Source of the DNA: Phycisphaerales bacterium
GTDB taxonomy: Bacteria; Planctomycetota; Phycisphaerae; Phycisphaerales; UBA1924
Direction of reading: 5' to 3'
DNA: 60,373 bases
NCBI GenBank assembly: GCA_022072615.1
Contig: JAJVHS010000036.1
Coordinates: forward strand, 7,360 to 67,732
Positions 33,145 through 42,500 of the stretch are shown piece after piece; the stretch's first letter is position 1, and each line of letters opens with the position of its first letter. Both the position numbers and the translations under genes were made by a program. The notes beneath the pieces are model-generated. The model saw nothing but the letters and a program-made list of their open reading frames with translations. It was not told the origin of the DNA and did no database searches.

Positions 33145-36100
33145 TCACTGACCTTGGTCGGCCGGATCATGACCGGACTGGGCGTCGGCGGTTTCGGCCG
33201 TCAAGTCGGCGGCGGGTTGGGTTGTTTTGGGCGGCGGGATCCGGCTGCGCCACTGGCGGGCCTGATCGCCGTAGCCGTTCCCCGGCTGGTGCTTGTCGAG
33301 CGTTTCGAAGAGATTGGCGTAGCCGCGAGCGACCGCGATGTCCAAGCGGTTCCGGAATGTGCTGTGCTCAACAGATGCTTCCGCCGCGGAGTTGAGACGC
33401 TCGCGAGCCTTGTCGAACTCTCCAACCGTGACGAGCAGCGTGGCGCTCTCGGCCAGCGCCAGGGCGTGGCGCAGGCGGTCGCCGGACCGTTCCAGGATGT
33501 CGATCGCCTTCTGAGACGCGTCAAGCGCTTCGCTGAAGCGGCCAAGACCCGCGTACGCGGTGGAGAGCCGGTTCTCGAGCCAGCCCGCTTCCGCTGAGCC
33601 CGAGACCTTGAGCCGGTCGTAGCAGCCCTGGGCATCGACCAGGTAGTTGAGAGACTCCTCGTAGCGGGACTGCCGGATGCTGCATTCACCGAGCAAGGCG
33701 AGAATCGGGCCGCGGAAGGCGTCGTTCTGGGTCTTCATCGACCGGGAGATGATGTCGAGGGCTCCGGTGAGCTCCTGCTCGGCTTCGGGGTAGCGGTCGA
33801 GCTCGAGGTACGCGTTGCCGAGCGACGACATGCTGGTTGCGACGAACGGATGATCGGGTCCGAGGACGGCCTTGAGCATCCGGTTCGATTCAATGAACAG
33901 CGGGAGGGCCTCGTCGGTCTGGCCCTTGAACTGGAGCATGGTGCCCAGGCGGTCCATGGCGATGGCGGTGCCCTGGTGATCGCCGGGGTAGATGGCGCGG
34001 TGCATGTCGAGCGCTTCGCGGAGCAGCGGCTCGGCGTCGGCGAGGCGGCCCATGTCGGAGTACAGCTTGCCGAGGTTGAGCAGGACGATGGCGACATCGG
34101 GGTGCGGACGGTCGTAGAGGCTGCGTCGGACGCGCAGCGCCTCGTTATACATGGATTCGGCCTGGTCGCTTTGGCCGGTGGTTCGAGCGAGGATCGCGAG
34201 GCTGTTGTAGAGGCCGCCGACCTGGATCTCGTTGCCGGCTCCCTGCGCCTGGGCGTCCTCGAGCGCGAGCATCAGCAACTCACGGGATTCGTCGAGGCGA
34301 CCGAAACGCCGCTTGAGCCCGCCGAGCGACGCCCGGGCCTGCGAGAGCGTGCGACGGTCGGCGGAAGCGGACGCGAGGTCGATGGCTTCGGCCAGGTGCT
34401 GTTCGGCGGATTGCAGATCGCCCAGGTCGATCTCAATATCGCCGGCGGTGCGGAGGTGGTTTGCGAGATCGGTCTTGCCGGGTTCGCCGGCGGCTCGGAG
34501 CCGTTCGATCGAGGCCTCGATGAGCGGCTTGGCTTCCGGGGCGCGACCGGCGAGGCGGAGGGCTTCGGCCAGGGTGGCGGTGGATCGGAGGGTGACCGCG
34601 TGCTCGGCGCCGAGCGACGCCGTGTAAAGGTCGAGCGAATGTTGCAGCGGCGGGATGGCCTCATCGAAGGCCGCGACGTTGCGGTACGTCTCGCCGATGG
34701 TGGTGAGGATCTCGGCCTGGAGCTCGGGGTCATCGGCGAGCGTCGCGGCGACGCGGTCGGCCGCCCGGGCAAGCGTTTCGCGGAGCAGCGTGGTGTCGCG
34801 GCCGTACGAGGTTGATGGGCTGATGGCGGAGAGGATGCCTCGGCTGAACTTCGCGGACTGCTCGGCTCGGCGGCGGGCGAGCTGGGCCTCGCTCTCGCGG
34901 CGCTCGGCAAGGGCCTGGGCGTCGCGGGCCTGGCGTTCGCTGGCGCTGGCCCGGTTGAAGTTGTCGGTGGCCCGCTGGCGCTGATCGGCCTCGCGGGCCA
35001 GGGCGATGCTGGTGGCGACGACGCCGCCGGCGAGCACGATGATCGTGGCGGCGACGCCCCCGACCAGTGCCTTGTTGCGGCGAGCGAACTTGCGGAACTG
35101 GTAGAAGGTGGAGGCGGGCCGAGCCAGCACCGGCTGGTCCGCGAGGTGACGGCGGATGTCGTCCCCGAGCTGAGCGGCGGACTGGTAGCGGCGGCCGGGG
35201 TCCTTTTCGAGCGCCTTGGAGACGATGGTGTCCAGGTCGCCGCGCAGCTCGGTGCTGGCGCTGGAGAGGCGTGTCGGCTCGGTGTCGCGGATGATGCGAG
35301 CGGCCTCGGGGAGCGGCTTGTTGCGCAGGTCGTAGGGCAGCCGGCCGGCGAGCAGCTCGAACATGATGACGCCCAGGGCGTAGACGTCGGAGCGTGCGTC
35401 GAGCGCGGACTGGTCGGCGCTGATCTGCTCGGGGCTCATGTAGGGAACAGTGCCGAGCACCTGGCCGGTGCGGGTGTGCTGCGAGACGGCGTCGTCGGCG
35501 ACGGCGCGGGCGATGCCGAAGTCGAGGACCTTCGGCCGACCGGACTCCTCCACGAGGATGTTGCCGGGCTTGAGATCGCGGTGGACGATGCCGGCGTGGT
35601 GGGCGTGCTCGACCGCATCGCACACCAGGGCGAGCAGCTCGAGGCGCCGGCGGGTCGACAGCCGGTGGCGAGCAGCAAAGTCGAGCAGCGGCAGCCCGCT
35701 CACCAGTTCCATCGCGTAGAACGGCTGGCTGAACGATCGGCCGGAGGCGAGCTCCACCTGCGCGACGCCCGCCTCGTAGACGGCCGCAACACCCGGGTGG
35801 CTGAGCTTGCCGAGCAACTCGGATTCGCGCTGGAAGCGAGCGAGGACCTGGGGGCCGACCAGGCCGGGGCGGATGACCTTCACCGCGACGCGGCGGTGCG
35901 GGTTTTCCTGCCATGCTTCATAGACCGCGCCCATGCCCCCTTCGCCGATCTGCCGCTCGATGCGGTAATTACCGATGCGGATGGGCGGTTCGGCCGGCGT
36001 CGGGAGGTCGGTCTCCATGGGCTCGGAGCCGGTGGCGGCGAGGTTGACAGCGGGGGATTCCAGGAACGACCCGGCGGACGCGTCGCTGGCGAGGAGCTGC

Positions 36101-36231
36101 TCGACGAGCGCGGCGAGGGCACGATTCTCCGCCGCTAGTTGGGAAAGCGCGTGGCGCTGCTGCTCGGGGGGCATTTCGACGAGCTCGTCGAACAGGCGTT
36201 CGGCGTGCGACAGGAGCTGGTCGTCGTTCAT
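33145..36231 (-). CDS. Membrane-anchored Ser/Thr protein kinase with extended TPR array
   Basis: 1028 residues with the same plan as the kinase at 1875-4352. The kinase domain spans about 88-360: GEGGMG (96-101), Lys118 (VAVKV), HRDLKPGN (217-224), DFG (237-239) and MSPEQ. One membrane helix lies near 385-405 after RKFARRNK. A short coiled coil (SASERQARDAQALAERRESEAQ) then leads to at least ten TPR units (LRVRRSLYDRPHPDVAI, LLREALDMHRAIYPGD). Catalytic residues are intact. The start ATG overlaps the stop of the ECF sigma gene upstream by 4 bases. It is convergent with the 1275-residue gene, only 18 bases apart. Confidence 0.94.
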   Translation of the reverse strand: MNDDQLLSHAERLFDELVEMPPEQQRHALSQLAAENRALAALVEQLLASDASAGSFLESPAVNLAATGSEPMETDLPTPAEPPIRIGNYRIERQIGEGGMGAVYEAWQENPHRRVAVKVIRPGLVGPQVLARFQRESELLGKLSHPGVAAVYEAGVAQVELASGRSFSQPFYAMELVSGLPLLDFAARHRLSTRRRLELLALVCDAVEHAHHAGIVHRDLKPGNILVEESGRPKVLDFGIARAVADDAVSQHTRTGQVLGTVPYMSPEQISADQSALDARSDVYALGVIMFELLAGRLPYDLRNKPLPEAARIIRDTEPTRLSSASTELRGDLDTIVSKALEKDPGRRYQSAAQLGDDIRRHLADQPVLARPASTFYQFRKFARRNKALVGGVAATIIVLAGGVVATSIALAREADQRQRATDNFNRASASERQARDAQALAERRESEAQLARRRAEQSAKFSRGILSAISPSTSYGRDTTLLRETLARAADRVAATLADDPELQAEILTTIGETYRNVAAFDEAIPPLQHSLDLYTASLGAEHAVTLRSTATLAEALRLAGRAPEAKPLIEASIERLRAAGEPGKTDLANHLRTAGDIEIDLGDLQSAEQHLAEAIDLASASADRRTLSQARASLGGLKRRFGRLDESRELLMLALEDAQAQGAGNEIQVGGLYNSLAILARTTGQSDQAESMYNEALRVRRSLYDRPHPDVAIVLLNLGKLYSDMGRLADAEPLLREALDMHRAIYPGDHQGTAIAMDRLGTMLQFKGQTDEALPLFIESNRMLKAVLGPDHPFVATSMSSLGNAYLELDRYPEAEQELTGALDIISRSMKTQNDAFRGPILALLGECSIRQSRYEESLNYLVDAQGCYDRLKVSGSAEAGWLENRLSTAYAGLGRFSEALDASQKAIDILERSGDRLRHALALAESATLLVTVGEFDKARERLNSAAEASVEHSTFRNRLDIAVARGYANLFETLDKHQPGNGYGDQARQWRSRIPPPKTTQPAADLTAETADAQSGHDPADQGQ

Positions 36232-36803
36232 GCGGCGGTGTCCCCCATCCAGGTCTGGAGCAGGGCGCGGGTGAAGCGCCAGTGGCGCTCGGCGGTGCGG
36301 ACAGGAATGTCGAGAATCGCGGCTGCTTCGTCCATCGTGAGGCCCGCGAAGAAGCGAAGGCGCACCAGATCGGCCTTGGCGGCGTCGGTGGTTTCGAGGC
36401 GTCGCAGAGCGGTGCTCAGGCCGGGGATGTCCGTCGAGACGGGTTGCAGGGCGAGCAATTCGTCATCGAGAGGGGTCTTTTCGCGGTCGCCGCCCCGCTT
36501 GAGGGCGGACTTGCGCCGCGCCTGCTCGACGAGGATGTCCTCCATGGCACGGGCGGCCGCGAAGAAGAAGTGTCGGCGGTTCTCGAACCCGTCGCCCTCG
36601 CGGCCGACGAGTCGCAAGTACGCCTCGTGGACCAGCGCGGTGGGCTGGAGGGTCTGGCCGGCGGCGAGATCATTCATGCGAGCCCGGGCCAGTTTGCGGA
36701 GTTCGCCGTAGAGCTCGGGGAGCAGGTCGCTGGCGGCCTTGCGGTCGCCGGAGGCGGCGGCCCGGAGCAGGGTGGTCACCGTGGTTTGGCTGGCGGCGTT
36801 CAC
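36228..36803 (-). CDS. ECF-subfamily RNA polymerase sigma factor, kinase-linked type
   Basis: 191 residues: sigma-2 region at about 25-100 (LQPTALVHEAYLRLV, FFFAAARAMEDILVEQARR) and sigma-4 region at about 135-185 (LRFFAGLTMDEAAAILDIPVRTAERHW). It is a close relative of the sigma factor at 4349-5017 but shorter at the N-terminus. The ATGA overlap with the kinase gene makes them an operon. The divergent gene at 36993 is 189 bases away, so promoters for both probably lie in 36804-36992; the exact elements cannot be fixed by eye. Confidence 0.92.
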   Translation of the reverse strand: MNAASQTTVTTLLRAAASGDRKAASDLLPELYGELRKLARARMNDLAAGQTLQPTALVHEAYLRLVGREGDGFENRRHFFFAAARAMEDILVEQARRKSALKRGGDREKTPLDDELLALQPVSTDIPGLSTALRRLETTDAAKADLVRLRFFAGLTMDEAAAILDIPVRTAERHWRFTRALLQTWMGDTAA

Positions 36804-36992
36804 GAGCTGGCTCCGGGGTGCATGGAACGGGGTTGATGATACCGGAAGGTGGGGGGAACGAAAGAAAAACGTGGGTCTTCGAAAATTCGTGGCGGACTCC
36901 GGGCGGATTCAGCGGCTTGCTCTGGACGGGGCCAGATCGGCCCTTCCAGCACACCGGCCCGGAATGGGCCCGAGTTTCCAAGGAGATCCGCC

Positions 36993-38276
36993 ATGAAGAA
37001 TCGTTGCCTGTTCGTGATCGCGGCCGCAGGCGCGGCCATGACGCTCGCCACGGCCGCGTTTGGTCAGACGACGGTGTCGTCGTCGTTGACGTACCAGGGT
37101 CGCCTGGATGACAACGGCGTGCCATACCAGGGGACGGCGGATCTGGATATCACCGCCTACGACGCGGCCAGCGGCGGGACGAAGATCGGCCAGCAGGTGA
37201 TCCAGACGGTTGGCGTGACCAACGGGTTGTTCACGGTAGAGTACGACCCCAGCGTGGCTGCCTTCGAGAGCAACGTGCAGATGTGGCTGGAGGTGAAGGT
37301 GCGGCCCGCGGGCGGCGTGTGGACGACGCTGCCGCGTCAGAAGGTGACGGCGGCGCCGTTCAGTTCGGCGACGCGGGGCGTGTACGTGTCGGGCTCGGGG
37401 TCGTCGGCCCGGGTTGGCGTGGGTGCTCCCGCGCCGGCGGGCTTCCGCTTCTCGGTGGACGAGAGCACCAACGCGCCGGCGATCATCCGGGTTGACAGCG
37501 GCCAGAATGCGGCACAGATCTCGGGCTTCCAGCTCGCCGACCGCAACACGCTGCAGTGGGCGTTCGGCAAGAACACGCTCAACAGCTTCTACTTCGACCG
37601 CATGACCAACGACCCGGTCCAGGTCACGATCGGGTCGAGCAACGTGGCGCTGGATACGAGCTGGTCGACGCAGCTGGTGCTCCGCGGGCGCGACGCGGGC
37701 AACACGAGCGGAACGGCCGGCGTCATCTTCGAGAACACGGCGGGATCGTTCCGCTGGGAAATGGGCCAGGAGAAGGACGGCAGTTTCGCCTTCCGGCAGA
37801 CGGGGGGCGACAAGCACTTCGTGTCGGTGCCGGCACTCGAGATTCGCGGCGGGAGCGACATCGCCGAGCCGTACAACATCGCGCCGGCGGGTGACGTGGC
37901 GCCAGCTCCGGGCATGGTGGTGTGCATCGATCCCGAGCGGACGGGGTCGCTGCGGGTTTCCGACTCCGCCAGCGATCGCATGGTGGCCGGGATCATCTCG
38001 GGCGCCAACGGTGTGAATACCGGCCTGACGCTGACGCAGGAGGGGTCGATCGCCGACGGTGAGTTCCCGGTCGCGAAGGTCGGGCGCGTGTGGTGCCTGG
38101 TGGATGCGTCGGCCGGCGCGGTTCGGCCCGGCGATCTTCTGACCACTTCCAGCACCCCCGGGCACGCGCAGAAGGTGGTTGACCATGCCCAGTCGCAGGG
38201 CGCGGTGCTCGGCAAGGCGATGTCGACGCTCGAGTCGGGCCGCGGCTACGTCCTGGTTCTCGTGGGTCTGCAGTAA
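36993..38276 (+). CDS. Secreted protein of unknown function, appendage-like
   Basis: AAGGAG 7 bases upstream fixes the ATG at 36993; signal peptide MKNRCLFVIAAAGAAMTLAT with cleavage near AFGQ; 427 residues. The N-terminal half reads YQGRLDDNGVPYQGTADLDI and SLTYQG, a beta-rich pattern known from many environmental secreted proteins. The last 100 residues (MVAGIISGANGV, GRVWCLVDASAGAVRPGDLL, GHAQKVVDHAQSQGAVLGKAM) resemble a domain shared with phage tail-fibre-like and surface proteins. I know no function for it. It heads a probable operon with the next two genes (gaps 41 and 43 bases). Confidence 0.7.
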   Translation: MKNRCLFVIAAAGAAMTLATAAFGQTTVSSSLTYQGRLDDNGVPYQGTADLDITAYDAASGGTKIGQQVIQTVGVTNGLFTVEYDPSVAAFESNVQMWLEVKVRPAGGVWTTLPRQKVTAAPFSSATRGVYVSGSGSSARVGVGAPAPAGFRFSVDESTNAPAIIRVDSGQNAAQISGFQLADRNTLQWAFGKNTLNSFYFDRMTNDPVQVTIGSSNVALDTSWSTQLVLRGRDAGNTSGTAGVIFENTAGSFRWEMGQEKDGSFAFRQTGGDKHFVSVPALEIRGGSDIAEPYNIAPAGDVAPAPGMVVCIDPERTGSLRVSDSASDRMVAGIISGANGVNTGLTLTQEGSIADGEFPVAKVGRVWCLVDASAGAVRPGDLLTTSSTPGHAQKVVDHAQSQGAVLGKAMSTLESGRGYVLVLVGLQ

Positions 38277-38317
38277 TCCCCGAGCGATCCAGAGCAACAC
38301 GAACCAGGAGAATGATC

Positions 38318-39499
38318 ATGAAACTTCGCAGCACAGTCCTTGGGTTGAGCGTGGTGGGATTGCTGGCCTCGGCGGCCGGAGCGCAGGAGTACGTTCGGAC
38401 GAGCCCGCCCGCGTTTGTTCCCAACGGCGACGCCGGCGCTCCGTGGAGCACGATCGGCGTGGGCATCTGGGGATCGGCGTCGAACGAGCGCGTGGTGCTC
38501 AACGCCGGCGACTATTTCGAGCGGGGGATCTTCAATCCGCCGCACCCTGTCAGGCTCGAGGCGACGGGCGGGGCGGCGCGGATCGCGGTGAACATTCCGC
38601 AGCGGACGACGCTGCGGGTCGCGTCGTACAACACGCACCTGTTCGGACTCGACCCGATCATCGGGCTTCCGCGGTGGCAGGACCAGGAACGCGCTCCGCA
38701 CATCGGCCGGGTCGCCAACGCCGAGAACGCCGACATCTTCCTCTTCCAGGAAGTGTGGGACCCCGCTCTCTACGAGAGCATCCGGGGCATCACGCTTCCG
38801 GTGTACCCGAGCGGGTACTACGGCGGGAACCGGGAAGGATCGAGCCTGCTGAACTCGGGGTTGTACACGGTGTCCAAGCACCCGGTGTTCAGCGTGTGGC
38901 AGTTCTTCTTCGGAGAGGAGGACGGGTTCTTCGAGTCCATGGCCTCGAAGGGGTACATCCGGACCGTGATCACCAAGGACGGGTTCACGATCGCGGTCTT
39001 CAACACGCACACGCAGTCAGGGATGAGCTCGGGGAACGTCGAGGCCCGGGCGAGCCAGCTCGCGCAGCTCTCGGTGGACGTGATGGGCTGGCGGGTCGCC
39101 AACCCGTCGCATGTCGTGGTGGTCGCCGGCGACTTCAACGTCGTGGATTTCATGCCGGAGTACTTCACAACCATGAAGGCGCTCATGGGCGATGCGAATT
39201 CGATGGGCGACGGCGGCGCGAACATGCCGGTCGTGGACGGTCCCGGGTCCTGCACCACGTGTTACGAGAACGACCTGCGGCGGTACTTCGACCCGGACAA
39301 CCTCGACAACTGGCGGCTGGACTACATGCTCTACGCGGGGAGCCTGGACGGGACGGTGCGGGTGGTTCCCAAGTCCCACGTGATCCGCAAGTACCAGATC
39401 CCGGCGGGTTACAGCACCATCTGCGACGACGACATCTGCACTCGCGACCTGTCGGACCATTACGGCGTCGTGATGGACCTCGAGCTGCAGCGGTACTGA
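38318..39499 (+). CDS. Secreted endonuclease/exonuclease/phosphatase-family enzyme
   Basis: Starts at ATG 38318 (MKLRST) with AGGAG 7 bases upstream; the ATG 6 bases earlier is too close to that site. 393 residues with signal peptide cleaved near SAAGAQ. The DNase-I-like fold is clear: Asn105 (SYNTHLFG), Glu145 (LFQEVWD), His231 (NTHTQSG), Asp272/Asn274 (GDFN), Asp335 (RLDYM) and Asp380-His381 (SDHYG). Secreted members are sphingomyelinases, phosphodiesterases or DNases; substrate here is unknown, with some resemblance to bacterial sphingomyelinase C. An N-terminal domain (25-98) has no clear match. Confidence 0.88.
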   Translation: MKLRSTVLGLSVVGLLASAAGAQEYVRTSPPAFVPNGDAGAPWSTIGVGIWGSASNERVVLNAGDYFERGIFNPPHPVRLEATGGAARIAVNIPQRTTLRVASYNTHLFGLDPIIGLPRWQDQERAPHIGRVANAENADIFLFQEVWDPALYESIRGITLPVYPSGYYGGNREGSSLLNSGLYTVSKHPVFSVWQFFFGEEDGFFESMASKGYIRTVITKDGFTIAVFNTHTQSGMSSGNVEARASQLAQLSVDVMGWRVANPSHVVVVAGDFNVVDFMPEYFTTMKALMGDANSMGDGGANMPVVDGPGSCTTCYENDLRRYFDPDNLDNWRLDYMLYAGSLDGTVRVVPKSHVIRKYQIPAGYSTICDDDICTRDLSDHYGVVMDLELQRY

Positions 39500-39542
39500 T
39501 GTCAAGACACGCACGATCAACCACTCCAAGAGGAATGCAATC

Positions 39543-39929
39543 ATGAAACTCTTCTCTTCTCTCGTCCTGGCGTCGGTGGCGGCCTCCCCGGCCGCGGCCG
39601 GACTCAGCATCAGCTGGTTCTCGATCGACGCCGGCGGCTCGGCGGCGGTCTCGGCCGGCGCGATCACCATCGGTTCGACGATCGGTCAGCACGATGCGGG
39701 CACGCTGGTCTCCGGTGGCGCCGCGGTCGTCGGCGGGTTCTGGGCGGTGGATGTCACGCTTCCGTGCCCGGCCGACTACGACGGCACCGGCTTCGTTGAC
39801 ACCGACGATTTCACGGCGTTCGTCATCGACTTCGAGGCGGGCGTCGATCAGGCCGACTTCGACGGCACCGGGTTCGTTGACACCGACGATTTCACGGCTT
39901 TCGTGCTCGCGTTCGAAGCCGGCTGCTGA
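39543..39929 (+). CDS. Small secreted protein with Gly-Cys dockerin-like tag
   Basis: 128 residues: signal peptide (MKLFSSLVLASVAASPAAAG), a glycine-rich beta segment (SWFSIDAGGSAAVSAGAITIGSTIGQHDAG) that occurs in many surface proteins, then CPADYDGTGFVDTDDFTAFV and DFDGTGFVDTDDFTAFVLAFEAGC. The two EF-hand-like repeats take up nearly half the protein. AGAGGA is close upstream. Third gene of the 36993-39929 operon. It may be a minimal surface carrier or adaptor; function is unknown. Confidence 0.85.
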   Translation: MKLFSSLVLASVAASPAAAGLSISWFSIDAGGSAAVSAGAITIGSTIGQHDAGTLVSGGAAVVGGFWAVDVTLPCPADYDGTGFVDTDDFTAFVIDFEAGVDQADFDGTGFVDTDDFTAFVLAFEAGC

Positions 39930-39970
39930 ACGTCGGCGTAGGTGCTCCGAACGGAAAGGACGTCCACTCG

Positions 39971-40003
39971 CACCGCCGGGCGCACGCTCGGCGGTGTCGT
40001 TTC
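39971..40003 (+). terminator. Hairpin with short T-rich tail after the 36993-39929 operon
   Basis: CACCGCCG (39971-39978) pairs with CGGCGGTG (39989-39996) over a 10-base loop, followed by TCGTTTC. The U-tract is poor, so it is a moderate candidate. It lies between the stop at 39929 and pxpB at 40056. Confidence 0.4.
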
Positions 40004-40055
40004 ACGGGGAAGGTACACTTGGCGGCAACGCGAGGAGGATCCCGGGCGCCGTGGC

Positions 40056-40757
40056 ATGACCGGACATGAGTTCCAACTGCACTGGGTATCGGAGCGGCAT
40101 CTGCGCATCACGGCGGAGCGTCCCGATGCCGTCGTCCTGCTCGCGGCATGGCGGGAGCTGCGTCGCGAGCGGATCGATCACGTGGTCGACGTGACGTTGG
40201 GTTACGACTCGGTCGTCATCGCGTGTGATCCAACCGGGACCGACTGGGACGCGGTTGAGAACGCGGTCCAGGTGTGCATCGACCGCCCGGCAGCCGCGAC
40301 CGCCGGCCGGGCGCGGGTCGTGCGCATCGCGGTGTGCTATGACGCGGCCGTGGCGCCGGACCTGGCCGACGTTGCTCGGTTGTCGGGCCTGACGGTGGAC
40401 CGTGTGATCGCCGAGCACGCCGCCAGCCCGTTCTGCGTGCGGTTCATCGGATTCTCGCCGGGGTTTGCCTATCTCGACGGACTCTCGAAGGCCCTGCGTG
40501 TTCCGCGGCTGGAATCTCCGCGGGTCCGCGTTCCCGCGGGGAGCGTGGCGATCGCGGCCGACCAGGCGGGGATCTATCCGAGTGCGACGCCCGGCGGCTG
40601 GCGCATCATCGGCCGGTCGCCGGTCAGAATGTTCGACGCGAGCCGTGCGGCACCTTCGGTGCTCGAGCCGGGGGACCGGGTCATCATCGACCCGATCGGG
40701 CTCGACGAGTTTGAACGGCTCGCGCGGGCAGAAGGCGGTGCGTCGTGCGGTGCCTGA
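40056..40757 (+). CDS. pxpB: 5-oxoprolinase subunit PxpB (KipI-like)
   Basis: 233 residues. The signature FIGFSPGFAYLDGL and the C-terminal GGWRIIGRSPVRMFD place it in the PxpB/KipI family, one part of the ATP-dependent 5-oxoprolinase PxpABC that opens pyroglutamate to glutamate. The ATG at 40056 is chosen by similarity; GAGGAGG is 17 bases away, so initiation may be weak or use another codon. Its end overlaps pxpC by 13 bases. With pxpC and pxpA directly behind it, the full enzyme is encoded. Confidence 0.92.
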   Translation: MTGHEFQLHWVSERHLRITAERPDAVVLLAAWRELRRERIDHVVDVTLGYDSVVIACDPTGTDWDAVENAVQVCIDRPAAATAGRARVVRIAVCYDAAVAPDLADVARLSGLTVDRVIAEHAASPFCVRFIGFSPGFAYLDGLSKALRVPRLESPRVRVPAGSVAIAADQAGIYPSATPGGWRIIGRSPVRMFDASRAAPSVLEPGDRVIIDPIGLDEFERLARAEGGASCGA

Positions 40758-41710
40758 AAGTAGTCGAGCCGGGGCTCATGAGCACCGTTCAGGATCTCGG
40801 GAGACCGGGAGCGGCGTGGCTTGGCGTGCCGCCGAGCGGGGGTGCTGATCCGTTGGCGCTGCGGCTTGCCAACGACGCAGTCGGGAACGCGCCGGGAGAG
40901 GCGGCGGTGGAGGTCACGCTGCTCGGAGCGGTGTTCGAAGTCCTGAGCGATGTCGCCGTCGCGGTCGGCGGAACGGAGTGCGTCGCGAGGATCGAATCAG
41001 CGTCGGGTGGCGCGCGCGAGCTACGGCCGTTCGTCCGGGTGCGGGCGGCGCGGGGCGACATCGTGCAGATCGGTCCGGCGAAGCAGGGGTGCCGAGCGTA
41101 CCTCGCCGTCGCGGGCGGGATTGACGTCGCGCCGGTGCTCGGGTCGAGATCGACGCTGGTGTCGGCGGGGTTCGGCGGGTTTGAGGGACGCGCCTTGCGC
41201 TGCGGGGATGTGCTGGCGTGCCGGGCGGCGGCGGGAACTGCACCCGGGATCGACGCGGCGGCGGCGGAGCGGTTGCTGAGCGAGCTGCGGACGCGGCAGG
41301 TGCTGCGCATCGTGCCCGGCCCGCAGCATGCCGCGTTTGATCAACCTGGCCGGTTCTGTGAGGAGGCATTTCGAATCAGCAGCCGGTCCGATCGCACCGG
41401 CATCCGTCTCGAAGGCCGATGCATCGCGTCACCGTTCGCCGGGCGGATGTCGAGCCAGCCGATGATGCACGGCGCGATCCAGGTGCCGCCCGGTGGCGAG
41501 CCGATCGTGCTGATGTGCGATCATCCAACGACGGGCGGCTATCCGGTGGTTGGCTGTGTGATTGCCGCGGACCTGCCTGTGCTCGGCCAGCGACGCCCCG
41601 GCGACCGGGTGCGGTTCGAATGGGTCACCATCGCGGAGGCCCGGTGTCTGGCTGGCGAACTTGAGCAGCGGGTCCGGCAGTGCATGCCCGGATCCCGCGA
41701 TGTGCAGTAG
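40745..41710 (+). CDS. pxpC: 5-oxoprolinase subunit PxpC (KipA-like)
   Basis: 321 residues from a GTG at 40745 inside the end of pxpB. VVEPGLMSTVQDLGRPG at the start, GVPPSGGADPLALRLAN, and CDHPTTGGYPVVGCV toward the end match PxpC/KipA and the allophanate-hydrolase subunit-2-like family. It forms the complex with PxpB and PxpA for pyroglutamate turnover in the cytoplasm. The 13-base overlap with pxpB implies translational coupling. Confidence 0.93.
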   Translation: MRCLKVVEPGLMSTVQDLGRPGAAWLGVPPSGGADPLALRLANDAVGNAPGEAAVEVTLLGAVFEVLSDVAVAVGGTECVARIESASGGARELRPFVRVRAARGDIVQIGPAKQGCRAYLAVAGGIDVAPVLGSRSTLVSAGFGGFEGRALRCGDVLACRAAAGTAPGIDAAAAERLLSELRTRQVLRIVPGPQHAAFDQPGRFCEEAFRISSRSDRTGIRLEGRCIASPFAGRMSSQPMMHGAIQVPPGGEPIVLMCDHPTTGGYPVVGCVIAADLPVLGQRRPGDRVRFEWVTIAEARCLAGELEQRVRQCMPGSRDVQ

Positions 41711-41711
41711 G

Positions 41712-42500
41712 ATGAACGAAGTGGCGAGCATCGACCTCAACTGCGACTTCGGCGAGCACGACCACATGGCCGACATCGACCGCCGGCTCGCGGAGATTGT
41801 GACGTCCGCCAACATCGCCTGCGGGGGCCACGCGGGCGACCGCGGTTCGATGGAGCGGACGATCAGGCTGTGCTCGGAGATGGGCGTCGCGGTCGGCGCG
41901 CACCCGTCGTATCCCGATCGAGAGCACTTCGGGCGTCGTGCGATCGTGATGAACGCTGAGGAACTCGAGAACGCGCTGGTGGCGCAGTTATCGGAGTTCG
42001 CGTTGGCCGCTCGAGCCGTGGGTGTTCCGGTCCGGCACGTGAAGCCGCACGGCGCGCTGTACCACGCGGCGATGACGGACGACACGGTCGGGCGCGTGGT
42101 GTGGCAGTCGGTACGTCGCGTGTTTCCGGCGTGTGCGCTGGTCGGGCTCGCCGGGTCGGCGATGCTCGGGCAATGGCAGCGGTGGGGGAGTGAGGTTGTC
42201 ATCGCGGAGGCGTTCGCCGAACGCGCGTACGAACCCGACGGGACGCTGCGGAGCCGATCGCTGCCGGGCGCTCTCATCGAGGACCCGGTCGAGGCCGGAC
42301 GCCAGGCGGTCGAGATCGCCGCGCGTGCGAGGGCGCGGGCAACCAGCGGCGACTGGATCGCGGTTCGTGCGCAGTCGATCTGCGTGCACGGGGATTCCCC
42401 GAACGCGGTAGAGACGGCCCGGGCGGTCCGGACTTCGCTCGAGAGCGCGGGCATCGCGGTCAAGGCGGTGAAGGCTGTTGATCAGCGTCGTCCGTGCTGA
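41712..42500 (+). CDS. pxpA: 5-oxoprolinase subunit PxpA (LamB/YcsF family)
   Basis: 262 residues starting one base after the pxpC stop. The start IDLNCDFGEHD and the following SANIACGGHAGD, VAVGAHPSYPD and VKPHGALYH are the family hallmarks. PxpA completes the three-subunit ATP-dependent oxoprolinase. The last 19 bases overlap the end of the convergent HAD phosphatase gene. Confidence 0.95.
   Translation: MNEVASIDLNCDFGEHDHMADIDRRLAEIVTSANIACGGHAGDRGSMERTIRLCSEMGVAVGAHPSYPDREHFGRRAIVMNAEELENALVAQLSEFALAARAVGVPVRHVKPHGALYHAAMTDDTVGRVVWQSVRRVFPACALVGLAGSAMLGQWQRWGSEVVIAEAFAERAYEPDGTLRSRSLPGALIEDPVEAGRQAVEIAARARARATSGDWIAVRAQSICVHGDSPNAVETARAVRTSLESAGIAVKAVKAVDQRRPC

Noticed and set aside
42482..42500. 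19-base overlap of convergent pxpA and HAD phosphatase genes
   Set aside because: Both reading frames are complete and match family ends, so this is compact gene ending and not a truncation.
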